From NCBI RefSeq assembly GCF_025665335.1, contig NZ_CP106869.1, positions 3,560,501-3,624,500 of the forward strand: a DNA stretch of 64,000 bases, read 5' to 3'. Under the pieces are notes generated by a model. That model was not told the origin of the DNA and did not search any database. It saw only the letters and a program-made list of their open reading frames with translations. Below are positions 1-8,980 of the stretch, one piece after another; the stretch's first letter is position 1, and the number at the start of each line of letters is the position of its first letter. Made by a program: the position numbers and the translations under genes. The stretch comes from Xanthomonas sp. AM6. GTDB lineage: Bacteria > Pseudomonadota > Gammaproteobacteria > Xanthomonadales > Xanthomonadaceae.

Positions 1-2134
1 GCACATACGTCGTGTCCTTTCCAGGATAGGAACGATTGAGCCGCGACAACGTCTGCACCGCCTGGATCCCGCCCAGCATCTTGTCCACGTACATGCCGCA
101 CAGCAGCGGCTGGTCGAAACCCGTCTGGAACTTGTTAGCCACCAGCAGCAGGTGATAGTCCGGCTCCTTGAAGACCTCGCGGATGTCACGCCCACGCAGG
201 CCCGGGTTCAGCAGCTGATTCGATTCGGCGACTGCATCGGGGAAGCTATCCGGGTCATTGACCTCACCCGAGAACGCCACTAGCACGCCCAACGCATAGT
301 GCTGCCGCTCAATATAGCTGCGGATGGCCTTTTGCCAGCGCACTGCCTCCTTGCGACTGCCGACCACGACCATCGCCTTGGCTTTCCCGCCAAGCAACGG
401 CTGCACGTTCTCGCGGAAGTGCTCTACCACTACCTGCACCTTGCTGGCGATGTTGTAGGGATGCAAGCGCACCCACTGCATGATCCCTTTCAACGCCGAA
501 CTTCGCTCTACTTGGAGCTGGTCGTACTCTTGCCCATTGTGTGCAAGCTTGAAGGCCAGGTTATAGGTGGTGTAGTTCTTCAGCACATCGAGGATGAACT
601 TCTCCTCGATTGCCTGCCGCATCGAGTAGACATGGAAGGGCTTTGGCAGTCCGTCTTCAGCTTTGCGGCCAAACAGCTCCAATGTCTTGGCCTTGGGTGT
701 GGCGGTGAAAGCCACGTACGTCAGGCCTTTCACGCTCGCACGTGCTTCCATCTGCGCGGCGAGCAGCGCTTCGGTATCGACTTCCCCACCATCCTGCAGT
801 TGCGCCCACTCCTCTGCGGAAAGCACCTGCTTGAGCTTGACCGCGGCCTCGCCGGTCTGCGAGCTGTGCGCCTCGTCGGCGATCACTGCGAAACGCTTGC
901 CCTCGGTCGCCGCAAGCTCCTGCACGGCCTGCAGTGCAAAGGGGAAGGTCTGGATGGTGCAGACAATGATTTTCTTGCCGTCCTTCAATGCCTGGGTCAG
1001 CTGCGCGCTCTTGCTGCCGGATTCGTTGGTAATGCTGGCCACCACGCCAGTGGTACGCTGGAAGTCAAACAAGGCCTCTTTCAGCTGCGCGTCTAACACC
1101 GTGCGATCGCTCACCACCAGTACGCTGTCGAACAGCTTGGTGTGGAGTTTGTCGTGCAGATCCGCCAGGAAGTGCGCGGTCCAGGCGATGGAGTTTGTTT
1201 TGCCCGAACCGGCCGAATGCTGGATCAGATAACGCCCACCCGCGCCATTAGCAAGCACATCGGTGACCAGTTGTCGTGTCGCATCCAGCTGGTGATAGCG
1301 GGGAAAAATGACGCTGGCCAGCTGCTTCTTGTCGTCGCGCTTGCCAATCAAATAACGATGCAGGATGTCCAGCCAGCTTTCGCGCTGCCAAACTTCTTCC
1401 CAAAGGTAAGCTGTGGCGTAGCCGTGAGGATTGGGCGCGTTGCCCGCGCCACCGGCATTACCGCGATTGAACGGCAGGAAAGAGGTTTCGGTGCCCGCCA
1501 GCCGCGTGGTCATCATCACCTCGGACTGGCTCACCGCAAAGTGCACCAGCGCGCCGCCAGGGAATCCCAGCAATGGCTCCTGCACCCCTCCCTTAGGCTG
1601 CGGATGCCGGTCGAATCGGTATTGGTCCACGGCATCGTCCACGCTCTGGGTGAAGTCGCTCTTCAGCTCGGCGGTGGCAACCGGGATGCCGTTGAGGAAC
1701 AGCACCAGATCCAGTTCGTCACCGGAATTGTTAGGCGAATGGCGGACCTGCCTCACCACACGCAGCCGGTTTGCCGCATACCTGGCCTGGATGTCCGGGT
1801 TGATCGCGAGTGCCGGCTTGAACTGCGCCAGCTCCAGCGGCTCGCGCAAGCCCAGCATCTCCACGCCGCGGCGCACCACATCCAACGTGCCGCGCTCGTT
1901 GAGGTTCTTGCGCAGGCGCTCAGCCAGCACCTGCGGCAGTGCGGGGCCGTGCGTCTTGCCCAGGCGCTGCCAGCTGTCTGGTTGCGTCGCCTCGATCCAT
2001 GCCAGCAGATCGGGCAGGAACAAGCCGCTCGCTCGGTCGAACAAGTCCGCATCGCCCTCCTCGTGCAGCCAGCCACTGGCCGCAAGGTGCGCGCAGATCT
2101 CTCGCTCGAAATGGTGTTCCTGGTGCAGATTCAT
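1..2134 (-). CDS. hsdR: Type I restriction endonuclease subunit R (HsdR), 3' end beyond window
   Basis: This is the translocating and cleaving subunit of a type I restriction-modification enzyme. I translated it from the minus strand starting at ATG 2134, preceded by AGGGGA; no stop occurs before base 1, so 711 residues are visible. The N-terminal nuclease region has ELDLVLFLNGIPVATAELK, the usual D...ExK type core. The helicase follows, with Walker A HSAGSGKT (K312), DEAH at 420-423, and GFDQP and QTLSRLNR motifs close to the window edge. It lies 32 bp after the DUF4411 gene and is last in the visible minus-strand block. It is separated from hsdM/hsdS by three non-HSD genes, which is common for type I loci carrying cargo. 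No frameshift is seen, so it looks functional as far as visible. Confidence 0.96.
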   Translation of the reverse strand, partial: MNLHQEHHFEREICAHLAASGWLHEEGDADLFDRASGLFLPDLLAWIEATQPDSWQRLGKTHGPALPQVLAERLRKNLNERGTLDVVRRGVEMLGLREPLELAQFKPALAINPDIQARYAANRLRVVRQVRHSPNNSGDELDLVLFLNGIPVATAELKSDFTQSVDDAVDQYRFDRHPQPKGGVQEPLLGFPGGALVHFAVSQSEVMMTTRLAGTETSFLPFNRGNAGGAGNAPNPHGYATAYLWEEVWQRESWLDILHRYLIGKRDDKKQLASVIFPRYHQLDATRQLVTDVLANGAGGRYLIQHSAGSGKTNSIAWTAHFLADLHDKLHTKLFDSVLVVSDRTVLDAQLKEALFDFQRTTGVVASITNESGSKSAQLTQALKDGKKIIVCTIQTFPFALQAVQELAATEGKRFAVIADEAHSSQTGEAAVKLKQVLSAEEWAQLQDGGEVDTEALLAAQMEARASVKGLTYVAFTATPKAKTLELFGRKAEDGLPKPFHVYSMRQAIEEKFILDVLKNYTTYNLAFKLAHNGQEYDQLQVERSSALKGIMQWVRLHPYNIASKVQVVVEHFRENVQPLLGGKAKAMVVVGSRKEAVRWQKAIRSYIERQHYALGVLVAFSGEVNDPDSFPDAVAESNQLLNPGLRGRDIREVFKEPDYHLLLVANKFQTGFDQPLLCGMYVDKMLGGIQAVQTLSRLNRSYPGKDTTYV

Positions 2135-2166
2135 CCGATCCCCTGTTGGCATTCTTTGCTGCTTAT

Positions 2167-2688
2167 TTAAATCAATGGTGCCGGCGCCGCCGGAAGCGCG
2201 GGAGGCCCCAGCACGAATCGCGCGCGTTCCTGTCGAAGCATCTGGTATGGCGTCAAGAAGCGCACGCCAAGCCCTACACAGACGTTGGGAATCTTGATCT
2301 TCCTTGTTGAATTGGCTGGCACTTCATGCGTCACCACGGCGTGGCCTGCCGCCAACGCGAACGCCACCAGCCAGTAATCGGCGACCTGCAGAAAGGTGTT
2401 CACCGCGACCGGCTCGTATTGCTGGCTAGCAACCCATGCGCTGACCCGCGCAGCAGCAGCCAACACCGCATTGTCAGGCGGAAGGAAGAATGCATCGCCG
2501 CGCGCGTGCGCCCACACGGCCAGATCGTCCTCACCGGCCTGTAGCTCTTCGCCAACCTGGCGAATGCTGAAAACATTCCCGGCCGCATGCTTCATCACCA
2601 GCCAATCCCAGAACGCCGGGCAGAAATCGAACCCGTATTGCAGGTTCTTGGCCTGGATAAAGACATTTGCATCCAGCAGATAAGCCAT
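2167..2688 (-). CDS. DUF4411 family protein, PIN-like putative toxin
   Basis: A 173-residue protein that begins LLDANVFIQAKN, with Asp6 placed as in PIN-domain nucleases, and it later has VTHEVPANSTRKIKIPNVC. This pattern matches the DUF4411 family, which is regarded as PIN-like. Its start overlaps the stop of the upstream ImmA/IrrE gene in a TGATG arrangement, so translation is probably coupled. Pairs of a DUF955 (ImmA/IrrE) protein with a PIN-like partner have been predicted as toxin-antitoxin systems from comparative genomics. Here the DUF4411 protein would be the RNase toxin and the peptidase the antitoxin; that role is inference. Its stop lies 32 bp before hsdR, inside the restriction locus. 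Confidence 0.85.
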   Translation of the reverse strand: MAYLLDANVFIQAKNLQYGFDFCPAFWDWLVMKHAAGNVFSIRQVGEELQAGEDDLAVWAHARGDAFFLPPDNAVLAAAARVSAWVASQQYEPVAVNTFLQVADYWLVAFALAAGHAVVTHEVPANSTRKIKIPNVCVGLGVRFLTPYQMLRQERARFVLGPPALPAAPAPLI

Positions 2689-3851
2689 CAGGTCGGCAGT
2701 CCCAGTGAGCGGCCAAGCTCGTTGAATGTTCCTGTCTTCGCGATTCCCAGCATCTGGAAGGCGTCGCGATATAGCGTACGGCCTTCGAGCGTGCTCTCCA
2801 CCAGGGAACGGGCAAAACGCTTGCCCACCCGCGCGGTTGTCGTGCTATAAAAATCGCCACCACCACTGCTTGTTGCCTGGATCGCCGCCAACCGAGCCTG
2901 CTCGGCACGAAATGCCTGCCAGAAGGCATCGCGGCTTAGCCTGCCGGCATCTAGCATCCTGCGCAGCACCACCAGCGTGCTGACCTTGAACTCCCGCGCG
3001 AGCCTGCGCAGCGCTTCTTCCAACAGCTCGCCATCACGCAGGGCCGCAACAAACACGGGCAAAGGCACCAGCAACTCGGCGGCAACCTGGTTGCACCAGC
3101 GTTCAACGTCAGCGCCATGTTGCGGCCGGCCGGCTCCCTCGACGCCGGCATCGCTCAACGCCGATTGCCCAAGCCACAGATGCGCCAGTTCGTGTGCCAG
3201 CGTGAACATCTGCGCGGACTTGCTATCCGCTCCATTGATAAACACCAGCGGCGCCAGCGCGTCCGTCAACGCAAACCCGCGAAATTCCTCAGGATTCAGA
3301 ATACGCGTGTTGTTACTGCCCACCACGCCGCTGACCATCACCAGCACGCCAAGCGCGTCGGCCTGGGCAATGAACAAGCGCAATGCCTCGGTCCAGCTGG
3401 GACATTCCCGTCGCGCCTGCACGCTGAACCCCAGCGTCAGCCGCAACTGCTCGGCGGCACGTTCTGGCGTAATGGAAAGGTCCATGCTTCCGATGAACGG
3501 CAACGGCCGCTGGCCCGTGACTAGCGCCTCATCGCGATACCAGGCCTGTCGAGCTTGGCAGGCATAGAGCGTGTCCAGCAGGTCGGCGCCCGGCCGGGCG
3601 ACGGCACGATCCCCGATGGTACGAAAGTCCGGAATGGGAAGCGGTTCCTCGGGCGGCCTCGGCAGGAAGAAGTAGCCCACGGGCGCGTGCGTCGCACGCG
3701 CATAGCTTTCAAGCTGCCGCAGCGTGGGCTGCAGATCACCCGCCTCCCACTCCGGCAGCTTTGGGAACCGCACTGTCAACGCCCGCGCATCCAGACCCGC
3801 GCGGTCCCGCGCCCAGCGCAACAATTCAGGTTGGACATCAACTCGTATCAT
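2688..3851 (-). CDS. ImmA/IrrE family metallo-endopeptidase (DUF955), putative antitoxin
   Basis: A 387-residue protein with a helical, XRE-like N-terminus (about residues 1-60, LLRWARDRAGLDARAL... LRQLESYARAT). Its central zinc-peptidase domain contains TLAHELAHLWLG, with the HExxH residues H220, E221 and H224. The ImmA/IrrE family cleaves or binds repressor-like partners. In this architecture, with a PIN-like DUF4411 gene immediately downstream and overlapping by one base, it is predicted to act as regulator and antitoxin. It is preceded by a 145-bp gap after the GIY-YIG gene, the only sizeable gap inside the restriction block, so this pair may have its own promoter. Start ATG 3851 was taken because the XRE-like region begins there. 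Confidence 0.88.
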   Translation of the reverse strand: MIRVDVQPELLRWARDRAGLDARALTVRFPKLPEWEAGDLQPTLRQLESYARATHAPVGYFFLPRPPEEPLPIPDFRTIGDRAVARPGADLLDTLYACQARQAWYRDEALVTGQRPLPFIGSMDLSITPERAAEQLRLTLGFSVQARRECPSWTEALRLFIAQADALGVLVMVSGVVGSNNTRILNPEEFRGFALTDALAPLVFINGADSKSAQMFTLAHELAHLWLGQSALSDAGVEGAGRPQHGADVERWCNQVAAELLVPLPVFVAALRDGELLEEALRRLAREFKVSTLVVLRRMLDAGRLSRDAFWQAFRAEQARLAAIQATSSGGGDFYSTTTARVGKRFARSLVESTLEGRTLYRDAFQMLGIAKTGTFNELGRSLGLPT

Positions 3852-3996
3852 TTGAAGAGTTTAACCAAGACGCCGCGAGCGGCTCCATGTGATCGCCAGT
3901 GTTGCCTAAGAAAATCAAAGTGGCCTATGTTAAAGCCAGCCTAGAACATGGATGGCTCATCGGCGCTGCCTTGCCCCCTCCTGATTGCCGCTCCAG
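3852..3996 (-). other. Gap inside restriction locus, possible promoter of the ImmA/IrrE-DUF4411 pair
   Basis: A 145-bp non-coding gap, AT-richer than the flanking genes. No convincing -35/-10 pair or palindrome could be assigned by eye. It is the natural place for an autonomous promoter of the downstream pair, since all other junctions in this block are overlapping or short. Confidence 0.3.
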
Positions 3997-4911
3997 TCAC
4001 CCAACAACGACTTCGCCCGAATGGCGACCGCTCACAGCACCCACACCATCCTGCACTGCCTGTCGCTCAACCGTATCTAAGGAACGGCCGGAAGCATCTT
4101 TCCAATCGTCCCAGCCGTTGGACGAGCGACCCAGCAGCAATCCAGATGCAGCACTGGGCGACCGGAACAGGTGGTCGACCTCAAACCGGATCTGAGCCCC
4201 CCGAGCGGATAGCACCCCCTGCTCCAGCAACTCCTTACGCGTCGCGATCAACCGATCAGGGACTGATGCGACCGTTTCAAAGCGTCCAGTAGAGCCCTTC
4301 AGGACCACCATGCCCTCGGTGGTGTACTCGCCAAGGCCTTCGGTCTCTGGACCACGGCAGTGATAGCGAGGCTTCTGAACCGCGGCAGAGGCCTGTAGCT
4401 TTCGCAGTGGCTCGAAGATCGGATAGCCCATCGTCGCCAGCAGCACTCGGAGTGTCTGGTGGATCTCGCGGCAATCCGCTTCCATCGGCGCAGGCGCGTG
4501 CGGCCGTCCACCACCGGTCCCATTGTGCAATTGATAACGCCCGGCCTCTTTGGCTTGCTGGATGGAACACCACTCAAGGTAAATTGCATGCGTGTTGGTC
4601 AGGCTCTGGGTCAACGAGACCGCCACCACTGCACGGTTCCAGAAATCCTTTTTTGTGTTGTGCTCGGACAACCGTTGCCTCAGCAGTCCACTCTGTCCGA
4701 TATAAGCCTGCTCGCGACCACTCGTCTCATCCTCGCCAAAAAGGAAATACACGCCCACCTGCTCAGACTCCGGCATCGCCAAAAATTCGGCCACGAGGCT
4801 GCGCGGCACTTCGATCATCCGCACAATGCGCGTGGTGATCTCGGCAACACGCACGCCCTGCGGATCCCCGGAGGGGAGAAAGATCTGGATGGTCTGTGGA
4901 TGACTGTTCAT
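3997..4911 (-). CDS. GIY-YIG nuclease family protein with C-terminal DUF4357
   Basis: A 304-residue protein. The GIY-YIG fold is recognisable from GVYFLF (53-58), AYIG (69-72), Arg78/Arg80, Glu113 in YLEWC and Asn130, which are the expected catalytic positions. The C-terminal third (about 205-295; GMVVLKGSTGRF, FEVDHLFRSPSAAS, GWDDWKD) matches DUF4357, a domain often attached to GIY-YIG nucleases or found in restriction loci. The ATG overlaps the hsdS stop codon by four bases (ATGA), so the gene is translationally coupled to the specificity subunit. A nuclease role in defence, or an accessory role to the restriction enzyme, is inferred from this context. No substrate can be named. Confidence 0.88.
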   Translation of the reverse strand: MNSHPQTIQIFLPSGDPQGVRVAEITTRIVRMIEVPRSLVAEFLAMPESEQVGVYFLFGEDETSGREQAYIGQSGLLRQRLSEHNTKKDFWNRAVVAVSLTQSLTNTHAIYLEWCSIQQAKEAGRYQLHNGTGGGRPHAPAPMEADCREIHQTLRVLLATMGYPIFEPLRKLQASAAVQKPRYHCRGPETEGLGEYTTEGMVVLKGSTGRFETVASVPDRLIATRKELLEQGVLSARGAQIRFEVDHLFRSPSAASGLLLGRSSNGWDDWKDASGRSLDTVERQAVQDGVGAVSGRHSGEVVVG

Positions 4912-6263
4912 ATGGCGATGTTCTCAACTTGGCCGCGCACGTCGATCTTGCCTGTGACGGCGGCGGCGATTAGGGCGCTGCGACGCTCCTTGAGAAGGCC
5001 AATACCAGTTTCGGCCTCATCTTTGAGGGTGTCCAGCTTGCTTACCTTGATCTCAAGAAAATTAATAATCTCTTGCTGCTCCTCAACTGGAGGCTTGGCC
5101 ATCATGAGCCTCGCGATATCCGTCATATAAATCGTCTGATGGGTGGATCCCATCATCAACCGATTAAACTCCGGCTGCATACCTCGAAGTACATAAAGAA
5201 GAAATTCCGACAAAAGATCCTGCTTGCAAATCCAATTCACGAAATCTTGAGTGGTAGCCATCTCGCAACCCATGATGGCGGAATAACCGACCGAGGCGGT
5301 GCGGGACAGAATTACAGTTCCCCTTGGAAGCAACCTTGCTGAGGAATTGGCAAGACCGAGCTCGCTCACCAACTCTTTCGTTTCGTTCACGTACTTGACC
5401 TTGCCCGATCGAATTTGCCACACATCCGCAAGTGAGAACCACGGAATGGTGCATCCTTCCCAGTATTCCGGGTGCTGCCGGCTTGGCGTATGCCCAGACT
5501 CACGCTTGGCAAAAGATTGAATCTTGCCGACATCCCAATGCGCCGGCACATCGCCCAGCCAGACGATGCCGGAATCCTTCATTGGAGCGTCTGGGTTCAG
5601 GCCTTTAGTGACGGCGTGGGAGATGGTGGCTTGGCGCTTTTCGGCCAGCAGGGCGATGAGTTTTTCCTGCTCGGCAATCAGCGCGTCGATCTTGGCGGTT
5701 TCGCGATCGAGGAAGGCGGCGATGGCGGCCTGCTCATCCGTCGGAGGAAAAGCCCAAAAAAGATTACGCACGAAATCATCAGGCACACGCTTTTGTCCGC
5801 CTGCGCCATACATGCTTGCCGTTCCCTGTTCACGAAAATTTGGTGATCGAAAGATCCAGTTCACCAATGGGCCGCTGACTTCTGACGGATTTGGGCGCAC
5901 GACAATCAGCTCGGTAGTGCCAAAGCCGACGCCGTAGTGCAACCCAGCCATCAAAGCGCCTTTGCCGTTCTCGAAACACGGAGTGATTTTTGCAACCGAC
6001 ACGTCGCCATCGCGAAAGTATGTGTAGCCGGTTTCCACCTCGGAAATAGGACGCGTCCTTTCAAGATTGAGACTACCGTTGTCACCGATGGCCTCCATCG
6101 GCAAAAAAGAAACTTCTGAGTCACGGTCCATCGAGGAAATCTCTGCCTTCGACGGATTGAGCTGCATGGCGAAGCGCATCCGCTTCACTCCCCAATGCGC
6201 TGGCACCTCGCCAAGCCAATCGAAGCCACTGTCCCTGTACTCCGGATACATCGGCAACGTCAT
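4908..6263 (-). CDS. hsdS: Type I restriction-modification specificity subunit S (HsdS)
   Basis: The specificity subunit sets the bipartite DNA target for both HsdM and HsdR. The 451 residues show the expected two-fold repeat. Each half opens with DSG-x-WLG-x-VPAHW (about residues 11 and 230), carries a target recognition domain, and ends in a coiled helix after PP-x-x-EQ (about 177 and 393). Both recognition domains are present, so the protein should read two half-sites. Base composition is clearly lower in GC than the flanking genes, as is usual for horizontally exchanged hsdS genes. The start overlaps the hsdM stop by four bases, and the stop overlaps the start of the GIY-YIG gene by four bases. 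Confidence 0.96.
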   Translation of the reverse strand: MTLPMYPEYRDSGFDWLGEVPAHWGVKRMRFAMQLNPSKAEISSMDRDSEVSFLPMEAIGDNGSLNLERTRPISEVETGYTYFRDGDVSVAKITPCFENGKGALMAGLHYGVGFGTTELIVVRPNPSEVSGPLVNWIFRSPNFREQGTASMYGAGGQKRVPDDFVRNLFWAFPPTDEQAAIAAFLDRETAKIDALIAEQEKLIALLAEKRQATISHAVTKGLNPDAPMKDSGIVWLGDVPAHWDVGKIQSFAKRESGHTPSRQHPEYWEGCTIPWFSLADVWQIRSGKVKYVNETKELVSELGLANSSARLLPRGTVILSRTASVGYSAIMGCEMATTQDFVNWICKQDLLSEFLLYVLRGMQPEFNRLMMGSTHQTIYMTDIARLMMAKPPVEEQQEIINFLEIKVSKLDTLKDEAETGIGLLKERRSALIAAAVTGKIDVRGQVENIAI

Positions 6264-8131
6264 TCCGCCAGTTCCCCCAGCATTTTCATGATGCTGGCCG
6301 TCACCGCCTTCAGTTCCTCATCGATGGTGTGCAGGCTGCGCGGCGGCTCGAACACGTAGAAGTGGCGGTTGAATGGGATCTCGTAGCCTACCTTGTTCTT
6401 GTCCTCGTCGATCCACGCATCCGGCGCATGCGGCAGCACTTCGCGGGCGAAGTATTCGCTGATATCTTGATCCAAGGGCACGTTCTCGGTATCGCGCAGG
6501 GCGCTGTCCGGCTGCGGCTTGCCCTTCTGCTTGCCCTTGAGGCCCAGCACCACGTTGCCGGCCTCGTCCTTCAACGGGCGCTCGACGGTGATGGTGGTGT
6601 AGCCGAAATCCTCGTTCTTGAAGATGCGCGCGATGGGAACGCGCTTGAGGCGGCCGCCTTCCGGGGGCTGCGGTGCGGCCTGCGTATTGGTCACCAGCTG
6701 CGGCTGGCCCAGCGCGTTGCCGGCGGCGTCGAGCACGCTGACCAGCTCGGCCTCGGCAAAGTCGCCAAACAGGCGGGTGACGGTGTCGATATGGGCCGGC
6801 GCCATCTCCTTGCGCTTGGAACCCAGGCTCTTGCGCATCTTCTGCCAGAAGCTGCCGGCATCGATCAGCTGCACCCAGCCCTTTCGGTCGTCGGGCTTCT
6901 TGTTGGACAGGATCCACACATAGGTGGCGATGCCGGTGTTGTAGAACATGTCGGTGGGCAGGCCGACGATGGCTTCCACCAAGTCGTTTTCCAGCACATA
7001 GCGACGGATCTCGCTTTCGCCGCTGCCAGCGGCGCCGGTGAACAATGGGGAGCCATTGAGCACGATGCCGAAACGGCTGCCGCCGTCGCGCGCCGGGCGC
7101 ATCTTGCTGAGCAGGTGCATCAGGAACAGCATCGAGCCATCGGACACCCGCGGCAGGCCGGGGCCGAAGCGGCCATCGAAGCCCTTGGTTTCGTGCTCGG
7201 CACGCACGCTCTTTTCGACCTTCTTCCATTCCACGCCGAACGGCGGGTTGGACAGCATGTAGTCGAACTTATGCCCGGCGTGGCCATCATCACTGAGCGT
7301 ATTGCCGGGGACGATGTTCTCCACCGCCTGGCCTTTGATCAGCATGTCGGCCTTGCAGATGGCGTAGGACTCGTCGTTGAGCTCCTGGCCGTACATGGTC
7401 AGCCGCGCCCGCGGGTTGTGCTCGGCCAGGTATTCGCCGGCGATGGACAGCATGCCGCCGGTGCCAGCGGTGGGGTCGTAGATGGTGCGCACCACGGCAT
7501 TGCCGGGCGTCAGCACGTCGTCGTCCTCGATGAACAGCAGGCCGACCATCAGCCGGATGACCTCGCGCGGCGTGAAGTGCTCGCCGGCGGTCTCGTTGGA
7601 GATTTCCGCGAACTTGCGGATCAGTTCTTCGAACACCGAGCCCATGGTGGCGTTGTCCACCGCATCGGGGTGCAGGTCGATATTGGCGAACTTCTCGGTG
7701 ACCAGGTACAGCAGGTTGGCCTTGGCTAGTCGGTCGACCTGGGTAAAAAAATCAAATCGCTCGAAGATATCGCGCGCCGCCGGCGAAAACGCCTTCATGT
7801 AGGTATAGAGGTTCTGGCGGATGTTGTCCTGGTCGCCCAGCAGCTTGGCCAGGTTCAGCGGCGAGGTGTTGTAGAAGCTTTGCCCAGCCTTACGCAGCAG
7901 GAAGGGCTCAGGATTCAGGCCAGCTTTGGTCTTGGCATCCAGTTCTTTCAGGACGGCAGCCTTGGTTGGCGCGAGCACGCAGTCCAGACGGCGCAGCACA
8001 GTGAACGGCAGGATGACCTTGCCATACTCATGCGGTTTGTAATCACCGCGCAGCAGGTCAGCAACAGACCAGATGAAGGCGGAAAGGGAAGCGTGGTTCA
8101 AAGTAATGTTTCCAGAGGGAGAATGGTGCAT
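6260..8131 (-). CDS. hsdM: Type I restriction-modification DNA methyltransferase subunit M (HsdM)
   Basis: An N6-adenine methyltransferase that modifies the target chosen by HsdS. An N-terminal helical domain ([16 protein letters not shown], about 15-30) precedes the SAM-binding motif I DPTAGTGG (from residue 219) and the catalytic motif NPPF (295-298). The frame is open upstream to 8293, but homologues begin near [12 protein letters not shown], so I chose ATG 8131 (623 residues). No strong ribosome-binding site precedes it, and a TTG a few codons downstream is a possible alternative. The gene overlaps hsdS by four bases and follows the toxin gene by 31 bp, so it probably shares a transcript with the toxin-antitoxin pair. 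Confidence 0.95.
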   Translation of the reverse strand: MHHSPSGNITLNHASLSAFIWSVADLLRGDYKPHEYGKVILPFTVLRRLDCVLAPTKAAVLKELDAKTKAGLNPEPFLLRKAGQSFYNTSPLNLAKLLGDQDNIRQNLYTYMKAFSPAARDIFERFDFFTQVDRLAKANLLYLVTEKFANIDLHPDAVDNATMGSVFEELIRKFAEISNETAGEHFTPREVIRLMVGLLFIEDDDVLTPGNAVVRTIYDPTAGTGGMLSIAGEYLAEHNPRARLTMYGQELNDESYAICKADMLIKGQAVENIVPGNTLSDDGHAGHKFDYMLSNPPFGVEWKKVEKSVRAEHETKGFDGRFGPGLPRVSDGSMLFLMHLLSKMRPARDGGSRFGIVLNGSPLFTGAAGSGESEIRRYVLENDLVEAIVGLPTDMFYNTGIATYVWILSNKKPDDRKGWVQLIDAGSFWQKMRKSLGSKRKEMAPAHIDTVTRLFGDFAEAELVSVLDAAGNALGQPQLVTNTQAAPQPPEGGRLKRVPIARIFKNEDFGYTTITVERPLKDEAGNVVLGLKGKQKGKPQPDSALRDTENVPLDQDISEYFAREVLPHAPDAWIDEDKNKVGYEIPFNRHFYVFEPPRSLHTIDEELKAVTASIMKMLGELAE

Positions 8132-8162
8132 CCGTAGGATCGAGTCGGGTGCAGCAGGGATA

Positions 8163-8471
8163 TCAGTGATAGTCGTCTTCGCGCTGATGCCGAACTGCCA
8201 GTACGGTGACGCATTGGCTGTCCTCGACCTCGAACAGCAGCACATAGCCGCTGGCGCCAAAGCCGATGACCAACTCACGCAGAAATGGATCACCCAGGCG
8301 GGCTTTGCGGCAGCTCAATGGCGCAAGTTCAAGCACGGTGATGCCGTCTCGGATGGCCTGCAGCGCACGCTCGGCCACGGTGAAGTCGCCCTCTGCACGT
8401 TGCAGCAGCCAGTCGTAGAGGCGCGAGAGGTCTTCGCGCGCTTCCTCCGTGAAGCGGACGGTAAATCTCAC
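8163..8471 (-). CDS. RelE/ParE family toxin
   Basis: A 102-residue protein with the RelE/ParE pattern: an N-terminal beta strand then [15 protein letters not shown], a central [25 protein letters not shown], and a C-terminal [13 protein letters not shown]. The HQRED ending is characteristic of ParE-like toxins that act on gyrase, but RelE-type RNases share the fold, so the target is not certain. It starts 6 bp after the antitoxin stop and ends 31 bp before hsdM. It may stabilise the restriction locus by making its loss toxic; that is inference. Confidence 0.85.
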   Translation of the reverse strand: MRFTVRFTEEAREDLSRLYDWLLQRAEGDFTVAERALQAIRDGITVLELAPLSCRKARLGDPFLRELVIGFGASGYVLLFEVEDSQCVTVLAVRHQREDDYH

Positions 8472-8477
8472 GCTGGC

Positions 8478-8741
8478 TTAGCCCTTCCGGGCCGTATCCA
8501 GCTGGGACTGCAGTCCAGCCAGCACGTCTTTCGCTTCAATGTAGCGGCGCGACTGCCGGGCGCTGTCGCGCGATGCCAGGCCACGCGCGACAAACGCATC
8601 CTGCTGTTGCCGCAGCTGCACTTGGGCGCGCACGGACTGCTCGACGAAGCTGGACAGGGTTTCGCCCTTTTGCAACACCGCCTCGGCGGCCTCGCGTAGC
8701 GCAGGATCGACCCGAAGCGAAGGAAGGGATGCGGATTTCAT
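8478..8741 (-). CDS. Antitoxin, ribbon-helix-helix type (YlcI/YnfO-like)
   Basis: An 87-residue protein starting MKSASLPSLRVDPALREAA, the beta strand and helix of a ribbon-helix-helix DNA-binding domain. A charged, presumably disordered C-terminus (from about residue 45, rich in Gln and Arg) would wrap the toxin. The frame is open to 8768, but GAGGTG lies just upstream of ATG 8741 and the domain starts there, so this start is preferred. It is the first gene of the pair, six bases ahead of the RelE/ParE toxin, the usual order for autoregulated systems. The tandem palindromes 125-160 bp upstream are candidate operators. Confidence 0.8.
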   Translation of the reverse strand: MKSASLPSLRVDPALREAAEAVLQKGETLSSFVEQSVRAQVQLRQQQDAFVARGLASRDSARQSRRYIEAKDVLAGLQSQLDTARKG

Positions 8742-8865
8742 GCGACACCTCATGCATTGCAATTGCAACGCATGATGGCAGGTGGGTGCTGCGACTTCAA
8801 CTTCGCCGCTGTCCTCGGCAAGCGACGCGGGCCTTACAACCCGCGCGCACCACCCGCCCGCCCTC

Positions 8866-8901
8866 TACCCCAATTGGGTAGATTTCTACCCAATCTGGGT
8901 A
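8866..8901. promoter_or_regulatory. Two tandem palindromes TACCC-N5-GGGTA, candidate operator
   Basis: Two sites of identical form, TACCC-CAATT-GGGTA at 8866-8880 and TACCC-AATCT-GGGTA at 8887-8901. They are spaced 21 bp start to start, so both face the same side of the helix. They lie in the 212-bp gap between the aminopeptidase stop and the toxin-antitoxin genes. Paired palindromes are typical of cooperative binding by ribbon-helix-helix antitoxins, so autoregulation of the downstream pair, and perhaps of the whole restriction block, is inferred. Confidence 0.55.
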
Positions 8902-8980
8902 TTTGCAAAGCCTTTTGGCCGGGCCGGGCAAAGGCTCCCTGATCGGGAGCCAGCCGCACTCAACCAGCCACCGCCCACCC

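Noticed and set aside
299-2310. Several plus-strand frames at the left edge
   Set aside because: They are antisense to hsdR, whose minus-strand translation shows Walker A, DEAH and nuclease motifs.
6260-8293. A longer HsdM with start at 8293
   Set aside because: The added N-terminus would overlap the toxin gene and lacks similarity; the HsdM family starts near [12 protein letters not shown].
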